Shown here: positions 25,338-37,226 of the stretch, piece after piece
Numbering within the stretch: the stretch's first letter is position 1
Layout: every line of letters starts with the position of its first letter
NCBI RefSeq assembly: GCF_902506165.1
Contig: NZ_LR733817.1
Location: 496,001-560,000, forward strand
DNA length: 64,000 nucleotides
Origin: Bosea sp. 29B
GTDB lineage: Bacteria > Pseudomonadota > Alphaproteobacteria > Rhizobiales > Beijerinckiaceae
Direction of reading: 5' to 3'
The notes under the pieces: model-generated
The model's input: the letters and a program-made list of their open reading frames with translations, nothing else
Database searches by the model: none
What the model was told of the DNA's origin: nothing
Translations under genes and position numbers: made by a program

Positions 25338-27146
25338 ATGGCCCTGTTGAGCGATCGTTCCAAAATAATGGTCACCGCCCGCCCGCGGCGGGGCGCCAGC
25401 CTCGATACCAAGCTCGTTCTGGGCTGCATGGTCCTGCTCGCGCTCTCGCTTGCACTGGCGCTCGGCCTGATCACCATTCTCGGCAGCGATTATGTCCGTG
25501 CCAGCCGCAATCTCGAGGCGCTGACGCTTTACAGGAAAGTGCTGACCGCGGCGAACCGGCTCTCGGCCGAGCGCGGCCCGATGAACAGCGTGCTCGGCGA
25601 GGAACCGGCGGCGGACAGTCCTGCCGCGCGCAAGCTTGCCGAATTCCGCACATCGAGCGATCAGGCCCTGGCCGAGATCACGCCCGATGACGATAACGAG
25701 GTCAGCCGGCATCTCGTCGCCCGCGACAAATTGGGCAACGTCCATGCCAGCCTCGCCGCGGCAAGACGCGCAGCGGATCGGCTGAGCGCACGGCCACTGG
25801 CCGAGCGCGACACCAACGAGATCCGCGGCGTGATCGCTGGCATGTTCGGGGTCGTCGAGACGATGCGGCCGGTGGTGGTCGCCGCAATGGCCGAGCTGAC
25901 GGAGCATGACAGCTCGCTTTCAGGGCATGCCCTGACCGGGCTGATGCTTGGCGATCTGCGCGAATATGCCGGGCGGCTCGGATCCTTCCTCGCCCCGTCG
26001 ATCGCTGCGCGCGAACCGCTCTCCGTAACGGCTTACGACGAACTCATCCTGACCCATGGGCGTATCCTGCAGATCTGGCAATCGCTGGAACACCAGCTTG
26101 CCCTGCACACCGACGCGCCCGAACTGGTCGCCGCCGTCGGCGCGGCGAGAACCCGCTACTTCCGCGATGGGCTCGACCTCATCGCGCGGCTGAGCGCCGA
26201 GGGAAAGACGGGCTACTATTCGGTCAACACCGAGCAGATGACCTTGCAGTACGTTCCGACGATGGCGCCGCTGGAACGCCTGCGCGAGAGCTTCCTCGAC
26301 GACATGCTGGCGCACGCGCAGGCAACCCGCGCGAGCAGCGTTCGCTGGCTTCAGCTCGTCGTTGCCTTCACAGGTCTGATCGTCCTCACCAATCTGCTGC
26401 TGCTCGTGCTCGCACGCCGGCGCATCTTCCGCCCGCTGCTGCAGGCCCGCAATCACATCGTGGCACTCGCCGAGGAACGCAATCTCGACCGGCCGACGCG
26501 TGTCAACAGGCATAGCGGCGAGATTCATGAGCTGTTCGCTGCCCTTGAATCGCTGCGCCTCAAGCTGCGTGAGCGCCTGCGCCTCACCGAGCGCCTGAAG
26601 GTGCAGGCCGAAACCGATGCGCTGACCGGCCTGCTGAATCGCCGCACTTTCGATCGTCTCGGTCAGGACGACTCCGGCTTCGCCGACCTGCCCATCGAAA
26701 CCGGTCTGATCCTGATGGACATCGATCGCTTCAAGCTGATCAACGACACCTATGGCCATATCACCGGCGATCACGTCCTGCGGACCACAGCGGGGCTGGT
26801 GGCGGAAATGGTTCGCAAGAACGACCTCGTCATGCGCTATGGCGGCGAGGAGTTCGCCATCGTCCTGCCGAGCACCTCCCTGCGCACGCTGGCGCGGATC
26901 GCGGAAACGCTGCGCGCGGCGATCGCCGAGCAGGCGATCATGCTCGACGACGGAACCGAGTTGCTCGTCACTGCGAGCTTCGGCGTAGCGACCGGCCGAC
27001 GCGATGGCCCTGGCTGGAAGACATTGATCGAAGCAGCCGATCATGCGCTCTACACGGCCAAGGCCGAGGGACGGAACCGGGTCGGAATCGCCGGCGAGCA
27101 TATGCTCGCCGGTAAGGTCGTGGCCGATCGGGTCAGGGCAGCCTGA
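25338..27146 (+). CDS. Membrane-bound diguanylate cyclase (GGDEF)
   Basis: A 602-residue sensor. A membrane span near residues 24-50 and another near 340-360 enclose a periplasmic helical sensor region; a HAMP-like linker follows, then a C-terminal GGDEF domain starting TDALTGLLNRR. The active site reads RYGGEEF, and RKND five residues before it is an intact RxxD inhibitory site. It should make cyclic di-GMP with product inhibition. I start at ATG 25338; a TTG at 25329 is possible. The signal sensed is unknown. It is convergent with acs. Confidence 0.88.
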   Translation: MALLSDRSKIMVTARPRRGASLDTKLVLGCMVLLALSLALALGLITILGSDYVRASRNLEALTLYRKVLTAANRLSAERGPMNSVLGEEPAADSPAARKLAEFRTSSDQALAEITPDDDNEVSRHLVARDKLGNVHASLAAARRAADRLSARPLAERDTNEIRGVIAGMFGVVETMRPVVVAAMAELTEHDSSLSGHALTGLMLGDLREYAGRLGSFLAPSIAAREPLSVTAYDELILTHGRILQIWQSLEHQLALHTDAPELVAAVGAARTRYFRDGLDLIARLSAEGKTGYYSVNTEQMTLQYVPTMAPLERLRESFLDDMLAHAQATRASSVRWLQLVVAFTGLIVLTNLLLLVLARRRIFRPLLQARNHIVALAEERNLDRPTRVNRHSGEIHELFAALESLRLKLRERLRLTERLKVQAETDALTGLLNRRTFDRLGQDDSGFADLPIETGLILMDIDRFKLINDTYGHITGDHVLRTTAGLVAEMVRKNDLVMRYGGEEFAIVLPSTSLRTLARIAETLRAAIAEQAIMLDDGTELLVTASFGVATGRRDGPGWKTLIEAADHALYTAKAEGRNRVGIAGEHMLAGKVVADRVRAA

Positions 27147-27160
27147 GGCCGCCTGAGCCT

Positions 27161-27170
<10 letters not shown>
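27137..27170. terminator. Hairpin across the convergent GGDEF/acs ends
   Basis: GGCAGCCTGAGGC pairs imperfectly with GCCTTCAGCCTGCC around a short loop. It spans the stop codons of both convergent genes and could serve both directions. There is no U-tract, so support is moderate. Confidence 0.35.
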
Positions 27171-29113
<1,943 letters not shown>

Positions 29114-29293
29114 AACAGGCGTCTCCCCGGACTTCGGCCGTCATCAGGGCCGGCGTGCAGATCGCGACGGCGATGCCACCGCGATCCGACCGGCCTTTTT
29201 CAAGTTGGTCGCATCATAGGGCGCGAAGTCTCGCCGACAAGCGCCGCGGGCTCGCACTTTCGTTGCTGCGACTTTCGGCGGAAATCGGAGCCG

Positions 29294-29704
29294 TCAGAGC
29301 CCGCCCATCTTGCAGACGAGGGCCCATTCCTCGTCCGTCACCGGCTGCACCGAGAGGCGGAACGAGGTGACGAGCGACATCTTGGCGAGCTTCGGCTCAG
29401 CCTTGACCGCAGCGAGCGAGACCGGCTTCGGCAAGGGCTTCAGCGCCTTGAAATCGACCAGCACCCAGGGCGGGCCGGCCTCGCCCCAGGGATAATGCTC
29501 CTTGATGACCTCGGCGATGCCGACGACCTCGAGACCCTCGTTCGAATGATAGAAAAAGACCTGGTCGCCGGTCTTCATCGCCATCAGGTTGAGCTTGGCG
29601 GTGTGGTTCTTCACCCCGTCCCAATGCGTGCCCTTGGCGCCGGCCTTGACCAGGTCGTCCCAGGAGTAGACCGAGGGTTCCGATTTGATCAGCCAGTGCG
29701 CCAT
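29294..29704 (-). CDS. EVE domain-containing protein
   Basis: A 136-residue single-domain protein of the EVE (PUA-like) family. Diagnostic segments are HWLIKSEPSVYSWDDL, THWDGVKNHTAKLNLMAMKTGDQVFFYHS and the hydrophobic core that follows. EVE domains bind modified nucleobases; stand-alone housekeeping versions are common in proteobacteria and of unclear role. Its ATG overlaps the stop of the small upstream gene. Confidence 0.9.
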   Translation of the reverse strand: MAHWLIKSEPSVYSWDDLVKAGAKGTHWDGVKNHTAKLNLMAMKTGDQVFFYHSNEGLEVVGIAEVIKEHYPWGEAGPPWVLVDFKALKPLPKPVSLAAVKAEPKLAKMSLVTSFRLSVQPVTDEEWALVCKMGGL

Positions 29705-30033
29705 CAGCCTTCGTCCTCTTCCTTCAAGGGCACCGGCGGCCGCGATGCCGCCTCGCCCTGCTCGTTCCAGAATCGCACCATCTCACGCGTCAACCCGGCA
29801 TAATCCTGCGGGCTGAGCTCGACGCGGACCTCGGCTTCGCCGAAGGGCAAGATCAGCACGAAGCGATGGGTGTCCTCGGCGCGCCGGCGGCGCAGCTCGA
29901 TCACCCGCCCGGCGATGCGCCCGGCCAGCGGCACCGGCTGGCTCTCGGCCACCAGTTCGGCACCGGTGGTCTTGCGCACCTCGGCGATACCGCGCGCGAC
30001 GCGCTTCGTCAGGTCGGACCAGTCATTCGCCAT
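29704..30033 (-). CDS. Small conserved-looking protein of unknown function
   Basis: A 109-residue soluble, charged protein (MANDWSDLTKRVARG...). I do not recognise a domain. An Arg/Glu-rich beta segment RIAGRVIELRRRRAEDTHRF is followed by the acidic tail KEEDEG. The ATG at 30033 has GGAGAGGG just upstream; the frame is open to 30096 but that part looks like noise. It sits between gpsA and the EVE gene and overlaps the latter, so it is a real operon member. Confidence 0.65.
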   Translation of the reverse strand: MANDWSDLTKRVARGIAEVRKTTGAELVAESQPVPLAGRIAGRVIELRRRRAEDTHRFVLILPFGEAEVRVELSPQDYAGLTREMVRFWNEQGEAASRPPVPLKEEDEG

Positions 30034-30046
30034 GCGCCCTCTCCGC

Positions 30047-31045
30047 TCAGTTTTCCGCCCGCACCGGCCGCGCCAGCAGCTCCGCGACAGCCTCACGCAC
30101 GCCGACCGTGCCGGCTATAACCGCAGCGACCGCTTCCGCGATCGGCATATCGATCCTCTCCGCCCGCGCCATCTCGACCAGCACGGAGGCTGTGAAAGCG
30201 CCCTCGGCGAGCTTGCCGCCGGCGGCTTCAGTCGGCGCCTTGCCCTGCCCCAGCGCCTGGCCATAGGCGAAATTGCGCGATTGCGCCGTGGCGCAGGAGA
30301 GCACGACGTCGCCCAATCCCGAAAGCCCCATCAGCGTCTCGGCCTGGGCGCCATGCGCTTCGCCGAAACGGCGCAGCTCGGCAAAGCCGCGCGCCACCAG
30401 AGCAGCGCGAGCGCTCTCGCCGAGGCCGAGGCCGATGGCGATGCCGGCGGCGATGGCGAGCACGTTCTTGGCGGCACCGCCAATCTCGACGCCACGCGGA
30501 TCATTGCTGTGATAGATGCGCAGCGCCGAGGAATTCAGCGCCTCCGCCAGCGCCTTGGCCAAAGCCGCGTCGGTTGAGGCCAGCGTCAGCGCCGTCGGCA
30601 GGCCGCGCGCGATGTCGGCGGCGAAGCTCGGCCCTGACAGCACCGCCGGAACCGCCTGCGGCAGCGCCTCGGCGATGATCTGCGTGGTGAAGCGCCCGCT
30701 GCCCTGCTCGATGCCCTTGGCGGCCGAGATCACCGGCAGCCCTTCCGGCAGCGCTGGAGCGAGCAGCGTCGAGGCCGACCGCAAAGCCTGCGTCGGCACC
30801 GCCAGGATCAGCGCCTCGACCGAGCCCAGTGCCGCGATATCGGAAATCGGCTCGATCGCCTCCGGCAGCCTCGCGCCGGGCAATCGCGGCGCCTCGCGCT
30901 GCTCGCGCAGGCTCGCCACCGTCTCCTCATCACGGGCCCAGAGCAGGACCCGCCGCCCGGCCCGCGCAGCCGCAAGCGCCAGCGCCGTGCCGAAGGCGCC
31001 GGCGCCGGCGACGCCCACCGTCCGGTAGCGGCTTTTTGCGCTCAC
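30047..31045 (-). CDS. gpsA: Glycerol-3-phosphate dehydrogenase [NAD(P)+]
   Basis: A 332-residue enzyme that reduces dihydroxyacetone phosphate to sn-glycerol 3-phosphate for phospholipid synthesis. The NAD-binding [10 protein letters not shown] lies near residue 14, the catalytic Lys in [13 protein letters not shown], and [12 protein letters not shown] near 245 is a family signature. It overlaps the tsaD stop by 4 bases. Confidence 0.95.
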   Translation of the reverse strand: MSAKSRYRTVGVAGAGAFGTALALAAARAGRRVLLWARDEETVASLREQREAPRLPGARLPEAIEPISDIAALGSVEALILAVPTQALRSASTLLAPALPEGLPVISAAKGIEQGSGRFTTQIIAEALPQAVPAVLSGPSFAADIARGLPTALTLASTDAALAKALAEALNSSALRIYHSNDPRGVEIGGAAKNVLAIAAGIAIGLGLGESARAALVARGFAELRRFGEAHGAQAETLMGLSGLGDVVLSCATAQSRNFAYGQALGQGKAPTEAAGGKLAEGAFTASVLVEMARAERIDMPIAEAVAAVIAGTVGVREAVAELLARPVRAEN

Positions 31046-32094
31046 GCCTGCGCCCTGAGTTCGTCAAGCGGCCAGCGCGGGCGCGCCACCGCGCTCATAT
31101 CGTCGACGAGGCCGAGACGCAGGCGCTCCAGCCCGGCCCATGCGATCATCGCGCCATTGTCGCCGCACAGCGCCATCGGCGGCGCGACCATCGGCAATCC
31201 GGCCTCGGTCGCAAGCCGCACCAAACCGTTGCGGATCTGCTGGTTGGCAGCGACGCCACCGGCCACGACCAGGGAGGTCGGCTTGATTCCGGCTTCACGG
31301 CAGGCGCGCAAGCCGGCCCGCGTCCGGTCGACCAGCACGTCGACCACCGCGGCCTGGAAGGAGGCGCAGAGGTCGGCGACATCGCGGTCGGACAAGGGCG
31401 CGATCCGCTCGGCGACCAGCCGCACCGCCGTCTTCAGGCCCGACAGCGAGAAATCCGGATTGGGCCGCCCGCTCATCGGCCGCGGGAACTCGAAGCGCTC
31501 GGGATCGCCCTTCAGCGCCTCGCGCTCGACCGAAGGGCCGCCCGGATAGGGCAGGCCGAGCATCTTGGCGATCTTGTCGAAGGCTTCGCCGACCGCATCG
31601 TCGATGGTCGTGCCAAGCCGGAGATAATCACCGACACCGCGCACCGCGAGCAATTGCGTATGCCCGCCGGAGACCAGCAGCAACAGATAGGGGAAGGCGA
31701 GGTCGTCGGTCAGCCGCACCGTCAGCGCGTGCCCTTCGAGATGGTTGATCGCGATGAAGGGCCGGCCCGTCACCAAAGCGATCGCCTTCGCCGTGGTGAG
31801 GCCGACCATGACGCCGCCGACCAGCCCCGGCCCGGCCGCTGCAGCAACGCCGTCGATCTCGAACGGCTTCATGCCGGCGCTCTCGAAGGCGCGTGCCACG
31901 ATCCGGTCGATCGCCTCGACATGGGCACGCGCCGCGATCTCGGGCACGACACCGCCATAGGCGGCATGGGCCGCGATCTGGCTGAGAACCTCGTTCGACA
32001 GGATCTTGGCCTCGCCGGAGCGTTCGACGCAGACGATCGCGGCGGCCGTCTCGTCGCAGGTCGTCTCTATGCCCAGAACTCGCATGCTCTTCAT
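31042..32094 (-). CDS. tsaD: tRNA N6-threonylcarbamoyladenosine transferase
   Basis: A 350-residue TsaD (Gcp/Kae1) protein that installs threonylcarbamoyl on A37 of ANN-decoding tRNAs. The N-terminus [18 protein letters not shown], the metal-binding NHLEGHALT and the [11 protein letters not shown] loop are all present. The start at 32094 (MKSMRVLG) or 32085 is chosen over the open frame to 32253 because the family begins at MRVLGIET. It forms an operon with gpsA. Confidence 0.95.
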   Translation of the reverse strand: MKSMRVLGIETTCDETAAAIVCVERSGEAKILSNEVLSQIAAHAAYGGVVPEIAARAHVEAIDRIVARAFESAGMKPFEIDGVAAAAGPGLVGGVMVGLTTAKAIALVTGRPFIAINHLEGHALTVRLTDDLAFPYLLLLVSGGHTQLLAVRGVGDYLRLGTTIDDAVGEAFDKIAKMLGLPYPGGPSVEREALKGDPERFEFPRPMSGRPNPDFSLSGLKTAVRLVAERIAPLSDRDVADLCASFQAAVVDVLVDRTRAGLRACREAGIKPTSLVVAGGVAANQQIRNGLVRLATEAGLPMVAPPMALCGDNGAMIAWAGLERLRLGLVDDMSAVARPRWPLDELRAQA

Positions 32095-32399
32095 GGTGTT
32101 GGGCGGGCATCGGCACTGGTCGCCGGGCTGCCGCCGAGGTGCGCGGTTTCGCGCGGGGATTTCCTCCGTATAGTGCTGCATGAAGGAGAAGGCCAATGCC
32201 CAGCGCCGGCCCATCCGCACAGAACCGGAGACCTCGCAGCACATGACGGACATGCCGATCGCCGGTTACGCCATCCTTGTCGGCGAATGCCTTGGTTCCG
32301 TCACGGAGGCCGCGCAGGGAGCGAGGATCGGGCGCGGATCTCGCGTCCGTATCCAGCCCGGCAGCTTCGATCCGGCCTGAGCCCGCCCGAGGAGACGAT
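32095..32399. other. Gap of about 305 bases between tsaD and hemD-mic60
   Basis: This divergent gap must carry promoters for both sides. A 66-codon frame at 32180-32380 (+) begins [11 protein letters not shown] see no recognisable domain or HemC motif in it. The porphobilinogen deaminase gene hemC, often found here in related genomes, is absent and would not fit. GAGGAG before 32400 is the ribosome site for the next gene. Confidence 0.5.
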
Positions 32400-34343
32400 A
32401 TGCGCGTTTTGGTGTTCAGACCGCTTGAGGATGCCGAGCGCAGCGCTCAGAGCTTGCGCGAGCGTGGCAAGGACCCGGTGGTCGCGCCGCTGTTTCAGGT
32501 CCTGCCAACAGGCGAGAAGCCGCCCAAGGGACCGTTCGACGCGCTGGTGCTGACCAGCGCCAATGCCGTGCCGGCGCTGGAGGGCCTGCCAAAGAGCTGG
32601 CGCGGCGCCCTGCCCGCCTTCTGTGTCGGCACGCGCACTGCGGACGCCGCCGGCAAGCTCGGCTTCACCGCCCACAGCGCCAGGGGTGGACGCGCCGAGC
32701 TGCTGGCGCTGATTCTGGAACAGGTGCCGAAGGGCCGGAAGCTGCTCCTCGTCGCCGGCCGCGACCGGCATGAAGACCTGCCGCAGCAACTGGGCGACGC
32801 CGGCCACGAGGTGACGATCTGGACCGCCTATGAAGCCAAGGCGGTCGAGGCCCTGCCCGCTGCTGCCGCCGATGTGTTGCGCGACGGCTCGGCCGATGCC
32901 GCGCTGCATTATTCGCCGCGCAGCGCCGAGGTCTTTTTCGACCTCGCCGGCAAGGCCGGGCTCACCGAGCAGGCGCAGGCCCTGCCGCAGCTGGCGCTCT
33001 CGGCCGCGATCGCCGCACCGCTGATCTCGGCCGGGTCCGACACCGTGCTCGTCGCCGAGCATCCCGAGGAGGCCGCGCTCTTCGCCGCGCTCGATCAGCT
33101 TCCCGCTCGCACTTTGCTGACCGGCGATGCTAAGGAGCCGGCAGCGGCGGACGACAAGGCGGACAAGGACGAGATGACGGCGGGACCGAGCAGCGACCAA
33201 GGCCAGACCGGCAAGCGCCGCAATCGCTCCGGCCGGACGCCGCCGACCATCGAGCTCGCAGCCACAGAGGCGGTGGAGACGCCTCCCGTGGAGGCTGCCG
33301 CCTCGGCTACGACCGCAGCCGAAGCCGAACGCATCGAGACCGCCGCCGAAGCGGTCTTGCCGACCGAGGCGCTTCCTGAGGAGTTCACGCCGCCGCCGGT
33401 GCCGGAGCAGCAGCGCCGCTACAGCCTGCCGACCGTCGCGCTAGCCGGCCTCGCCGGTGGGGTGATCGGCGCCGGCCTGGTGCTGCTGGCTTTACGCCTC
33501 GCCGGCCCCGATGAGGGCGCGCGGCTGGCCGAGCTCACCAGGCGCGTCGAGAGCCTGCAGGCGCAGAGCGCCGCGATCGGCGCCATCGACCGCAAGGCGG
33601 CGGCGGCGGCCGAAAGCGCCGCCAAGGCGGGCAGCGAGGCGCAGGCCAATGCCGCCCGGCTCGCCGAGCTGGCCAAGGCAGCCCCCGCCGGCGCAGCCAT
33701 CCCCGCCGGGCTGAACGAGAAGCTCGACCGCGCCGACAGCACGGCCGCCGCCGCCCGCGATGCGGCCGCGACGCTGGGCCAACGCCTCACCGGCGTCGAG
33801 GCCGCAGCCAAGAATGCCGCCCAGCCGAGCCGCCAAGCGCTCGCCGCCGCCCGCGTCGTCCTTGCCGAACGCATCCGTGACGCGATCGGCTCCGGCCGGC
33901 CCTTCCAGGCCGATCTTACCGCGCTCGGCGATATCCCGGCCGATCAGAAGACGGCGCTCGCCGCCGTCGCCGGCACCGGGGTCCCGACGCGCGACAAGCT
34001 GCTGGCGCAGTTCAAGAGCCACCACGCTTTGTTCGTGCGCGAGACCACGCCGGCCGCGAACAGCTGGGAAGACAAGCTGCTCGGTCTCGCCAGCCGCATC
34101 GTCACCATCCGCCCCGTGGGTGATTCCGGCTCCAGCGATCCTGCGACCCTGCCGATCCGGCTAGAGGGTGCGCTCGCCCAGAACGACATCGTCAAGGCGG
34201 CCGAGCTCTGGACGCAATTGCCTGAGCCAGCGCGGCGCGGCAGCGAAGCCTTCGGTGCGGCGTTGAAGCAGCGCGCGAGCGCGGAGACGACGATCAACCG
34301 CATCGCGCAGGATGCGGTCGCGGCGCTGGGCACGGCAGGCTGA
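32400..34343 (+). CDS. Fusion of HemD-like (uroporphyrinogen-III synthase) and mitofilin/Mic60 domains
   Basis: A 647-residue two-part protein. Residues 1 to about 240 resemble uroporphyrinogen-III synthase (MRVLVFRPLEDAERSAQSL, LVLTSANAV, ALHYSPRSAEVF). A charged linker follows (about 240-335), then a membrane span at about 341-369 and an Ala-rich coiled coil with a C-terminal mitofilin-like region to residue 647. HemD closes hydroxymethylbilane to uroporphyrinogen III; Mic60 shapes inner-membrane folds. GAGGAG precedes the ATG at 32400. It is followed after 14 bases by hemY. The mitofilin call rests on layout and neighbours as well as sequence. Confidence 0.8.
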   Translation: MRVLVFRPLEDAERSAQSLRERGKDPVVAPLFQVLPTGEKPPKGPFDALVLTSANAVPALEGLPKSWRGALPAFCVGTRTADAAGKLGFTAHSARGGRAELLALILEQVPKGRKLLLVAGRDRHEDLPQQLGDAGHEVTIWTAYEAKAVEALPAAAADVLRDGSADAALHYSPRSAEVFFDLAGKAGLTEQAQALPQLALSAAIAAPLISAGSDTVLVAEHPEEAALFAALDQLPARTLLTGDAKEPAAADDKADKDEMTAGPSSDQGQTGKRRNRSGRTPPTIELAATEAVETPPVEAAASATTAAEAERIETAAEAVLPTEALPEEFTPPPVPEQQRRYSLPTVALAGLAGGVIGAGLVLLALRLAGPDEGARLAELTRRVESLQAQSAAIGAIDRKAAAAAESAAKAGSEAQANAARLAELAKAAPAGAAIPAGLNEKLDRADSTAAAARDAAATLGQRLTGVEAAAKNAAQPSRQALAAARVVLAERIRDAIGSGRPFQADLTALGDIPADQKTALAAVAGTGVPTRDKLLAQFKSHHALFVRETTPAANSWEDKLLGLASRIVTIRPVGDSGSSDPATLPIRLEGALAQNDIVKAAELWTQLPEPARRGSEAFGAALKQRASAETTINRIAQDAVAALGTAG

Positions 34344-34357
34344 GAGGATAGATCCCG

Positions 34358-36013
34358 ATGGTTCGCGTACTGGTCTATCTCCTCGTCATCGCCGCTCTCG
34401 CCGCCGGCGCCGTCTGGCTCGCCGATCGGCCGGGCGAGGTCTCGATCCTCTGGCAGGGCTATCGCATCGAAACCAGCGTCGCGATCGCGGCGATCGGCGT
34501 CGTCGTGCTCGCCTTCCTCGCTCTGGTCGCCTGGGCGGTGATGCGCTTCGTCTTCGGCCTGCCTTCGGCCTTCGGCTTCGCCTCGCGGGCCCGGCGCCGG
34601 GCTCGCGGCTTCGAGGCGATCTCGCGCGGCATGGTCGCGATTGGCGCCGGCGATCCCATCGCCGCTGGACGCCATGCCGTCGATGCCCGCAAATTCGTCG
34701 CCAACGAGCCGCTGACCTTGCTGCTCGAAGCGCAATCAGCCCAGCTCTCCGGCGATCGTGGCCAGGCCGAGGCCGCCTTCAAGGCGATGCTCGAGAAGCC
34801 GGAGACACGTGTGCTCGGCCTGCGCGGCCTCTTCGTCGAGGCCCGCCGGCGCGGCGACATGGCCGCTGCCCGCGCCTTCGCCGATGACGCAGTGCGCCGC
34901 TCGCCCTCGCTCGCCTGGGCCAATGACGCCCTGCTCGACTTCCACACCGCCGCCGGCGACTGGCAGGCAGCCCGCACCGCGGTCGAGCGCCGCGCCGCTT
35001 TGCGCCTCGCCGACAAGGGCGAGGCCAAGCGCCAGCGCGCCGTCTTGCTCGCCGCCGAGGCGCTCGAAGCGAAGGATCGCGAGCCCGAGAAAGCGCTCGC
35101 CGCCGCGCTCGAAGCGGTCAAGCTCGCGCCCGGCCTCACCCCCGCTGCCGCCCTCGCCGGCCGGATGCTGTCGGAGCGCGGCGACATCAAGAAGGCTGCT
35201 CGGTTGCTGGAAGCCGCCTGGAAACAGGTCTCGCATCCCGACATCGCCAGCGCCTATCTCGATGTCCGTCCCGGCGACAGCGCCCGCGACCGCCTCGCCC
35301 GGGCGGAAACGCTGACCAAGCTCAGGCCCGCCGATCCCGAGGGCGTGCTGGCTCTCGCCGGCGCCGCCATCCATGCCCAGGACTTCGCCCGTGCCCGCTC
35401 GACCCTGAAGCCGCTGCTTGCCGGCGGCGCTTCGGTCCGCGCCTGCCTGCTGATGGCCGAACTCGAGGAGGCCGAGCACGGCGCCACCGGCCGCGTCCGC
35501 GAATGGCTGGCGCGCGCCACCCGCGCCCCCCGCGACGCCGCCTGGGTCGCCGACGGCCTGGTCTCCGACCAATGGCTGCCGGTCTCGCCGATCTCGGGCC
35601 GGCTCGATGCCTTCGTCTGGACCGTCCCGCCGGCGACGCTCGGCAGCCAGGGCTCCCATCTCGACGACGACGTCCTCGCCGATCTCGACGACCCCTCTGC
35701 GCCGCTGCTCGAAGGCAAGGCGGAGGTCGCGGAGGCAGTGACGGTTCCCGCCGCCGCCGGGCTCGCCCCACCTGCTGCGCCCGAGCCACCGAAGCCGGAG
35801 CCCAAGGTCGAGACCAGGCCTGAGCCGGTCGCTGCGGCCGCCCCTCCCCCGGCCGAGCCGGTCGTCGAGATCGCTCCGGCAACGACCAAGCCGGCACCGC
35901 AGCAGGCCAAGCCCGCCCCGGTCGTCTTTCCGGTCGCGCATGCGCCCGACGATCCCGGCCCGGAGCAGCAGGCGCCGGGCGAGACCAAGGGCCGCTTCCG
36001 GATCTTCAGCTGA
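34358..36013 (+). CDS. hemY: HemY N-terminal domain protein with TPR-like repeats
   Basis: A 551-residue inner-membrane protein. Two membrane spans (about residues 4-22 and 42-66) precede the HemY signature region GLPSAFGFASRARRRARGFEAISRGMVAI. Helical TPR-like repeats run to about residue 400, and a Pro/Glu/Lys/Ala-rich tail fills the last 110 residues. This protein is encoded beside hemD in many proteobacteria; its exact role in haem synthesis is not settled. It is not the protoporphyrinogen oxidase of the same name in Gram-positives. Confidence 0.88.
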   Translation: MVRVLVYLLVIAALAAGAVWLADRPGEVSILWQGYRIETSVAIAAIGVVVLAFLALVAWAVMRFVFGLPSAFGFASRARRRARGFEAISRGMVAIGAGDPIAAGRHAVDARKFVANEPLTLLLEAQSAQLSGDRGQAEAAFKAMLEKPETRVLGLRGLFVEARRRGDMAAARAFADDAVRRSPSLAWANDALLDFHTAAGDWQAARTAVERRAALRLADKGEAKRQRAVLLAAEALEAKDREPEKALAAALEAVKLAPGLTPAAALAGRMLSERGDIKKAARLLEAAWKQVSHPDIASAYLDVRPGDSARDRLARAETLTKLRPADPEGVLALAGAAIHAQDFARARSTLKPLLAGGASVRACLLMAELEEAEHGATGRVREWLARATRAPRDAAWVADGLVSDQWLPVSPISGRLDAFVWTVPPATLGSQGSHLDDDVLADLDDPSAPLLEGKAEVAEAVTVPAAAGLAPPAAPEPPKPEPKVETRPEPVAAAAPPPAEPVVEIAPATTKPAPQQAKPAPVVFPVAHAPDDPGPEQQAPGETKGRFRIFS

Positions 36014-36022
36014 CGCCTCAAC

Positions 36023-36135
36023 ACGCGTCATTCTCGGCCCAGGCGCAGCGAAGAGCCGAGAATGACGTGACGAGAACGCGTTGATCGGAGTTCCTTCTGG
36101 ACTGAATTGCTCGGGTCGAGCCCGAGCATGACGCG
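36023..36135. repeat. Family A double-hairpin repeat, copy 2
   Basis: Two stem-loops fill the gap between hemY and the pseudouridine synthase: CGTCATTCTCGGC...GCCGAGAATGACG and GCTCGGGTCGAGCCCGAGC ending CATGACGCG. The order matches 51548-51644 and is reversed at 5955-6064. Confidence 0.8.
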
Positions 36136-36191
36136 CTGGCTTCCGCTCATCTTCAGGTGCAGTTTAGGTCGCGCACGCCTATAGACGGCGC

Positions 36192-37226
36192 ATGACCATG
36201 CCCGAAACCGTCTCCTCCTCACCCGCCACCGAACTCGTCATCGAGCCGGAACAGGCCGGCCTACGCCTTGACAAGGCGCTCGCTCTGCTCGGCGGCGAGG
36301 TCTCGCGTGCCCGCCTGCAGCAAGTGATCAAGGAAGGCGGCGTCAGCATCGACGGGGTGGTGGTCGCCGATGCCAGCCGCAAGGTCACCGCCGGCCAGCG
36401 GCTTTCCCTCGTCATGCCCGAGGCCAAGCCCGCCGCGCCGATCGGCCAGGACATCCCGCTCACCGTCGTCTTCGAGGACGAGCACCTGATCGTCATCGAC
36501 AAGCCGGCCGGGCTCGTCGTCCACCCCGCCGGCGGCCATGAGGATGGCACGCTGGTCAACGCGCTGATCGCCCATTGCGGCGAAAGTCTTTCCGGCATCG
36601 GCGGTGTACGCCGGCCGGGCATCGTCCACCGGCTCGACAAGGACACCAGCGGCCTGCTCGTGGTCGCCAAGAACGATAAGGCTCATCGCGGCCTTGCCAA
36701 GCAGTTCGCCGATCATGGCCGGACCGGCCCTCTAGAAAGGGCGTACCTGGCTTTGGTCTGGGGTGCGCCGCGCCGGCAGACCGGCACGATCGACGCTCCG
36801 ATCGAGCGCTCGAATCGCAATCGCGAAAAGATGATGGTGGTCGGCGAAGGCCGCGGCCGCGAAGCGATCACCCATATCGAGCTGATCGAACGCTATCCGC
36901 CCTTGCTGCGCGGCCATGAGGAGGTCGAGGCGCTGGCGAGCCTGGTCGAATGCCAGCTCGAGACCGGCCGCACCCACCAGATTCGTGTCCATATGAGCCA
37001 TATCGGCCACCCGCTGCTCGGCGACCAGCTCTACGGCTCCGGTTTCATGACCAAGGCCAGTCGCCTGCCCGAAAAAGCCCGCACCGCGCTCGCCGATCTC
37101 GGCCGTCAGGCGCTGCATGCGCGCCTGCTCGGTTTCGAGCATCCAGTCACCGGCGAGGAATTGCGGTTCGAGTCGGAACCGCCGGCGGACTTTGCACGTT
37201 TGCAAGCAGAACTCTCGATCCTGTGA
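36192..37226 (+). CDS. RluA family pseudouridine synthase (RluD-like)
   Basis: A 344-residue RNA-modifying enzyme. An S4 RNA-binding domain lies at about residues 22-75 (GLRLDKALALLGGEVSRARLQQ), followed by the catalytic domain with GIVHRLDKDTSGLLVVAK, where Asp149 is the catalytic residue, and GRTHQIRVH near residue 260. The layout matches RluD, which modifies helix 69 of 23S rRNA, but RluC is similar. The ATG at 36192 or 36198 may be used. Confidence 0.9.
   Translation: MTMPETVSSSPATELVIEPEQAGLRLDKALALLGGEVSRARLQQVIKEGGVSIDGVVVADASRKVTAGQRLSLVMPEAKPAAPIGQDIPLTVVFEDEHLIVIDKPAGLVVHPAGGHEDGTLVNALIAHCGESLSGIGGVRRPGIVHRLDKDTSGLLVVAKNDKAHRGLAKQFADHGRTGPLERAYLALVWGAPRRQTGTIDAPIERSNRNREKMMVVGEGRGREAITHIELIERYPPLLRGHEEVEALASLVECQLETGRTHQIRVHMSHIGHPLLGDQLYGSGFMTKASRLPEKARTALADLGRQALHARLLGFEHPVTGEELRFESEPPADFARLQAELSIL

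Noticed and set aside
32180..32380. A 66-codon frame before the hemD-mic60 gene
   Set aside because: No recognisable domain, no HemC motif and no clear ribosome site; I list it only as part of the gap description.
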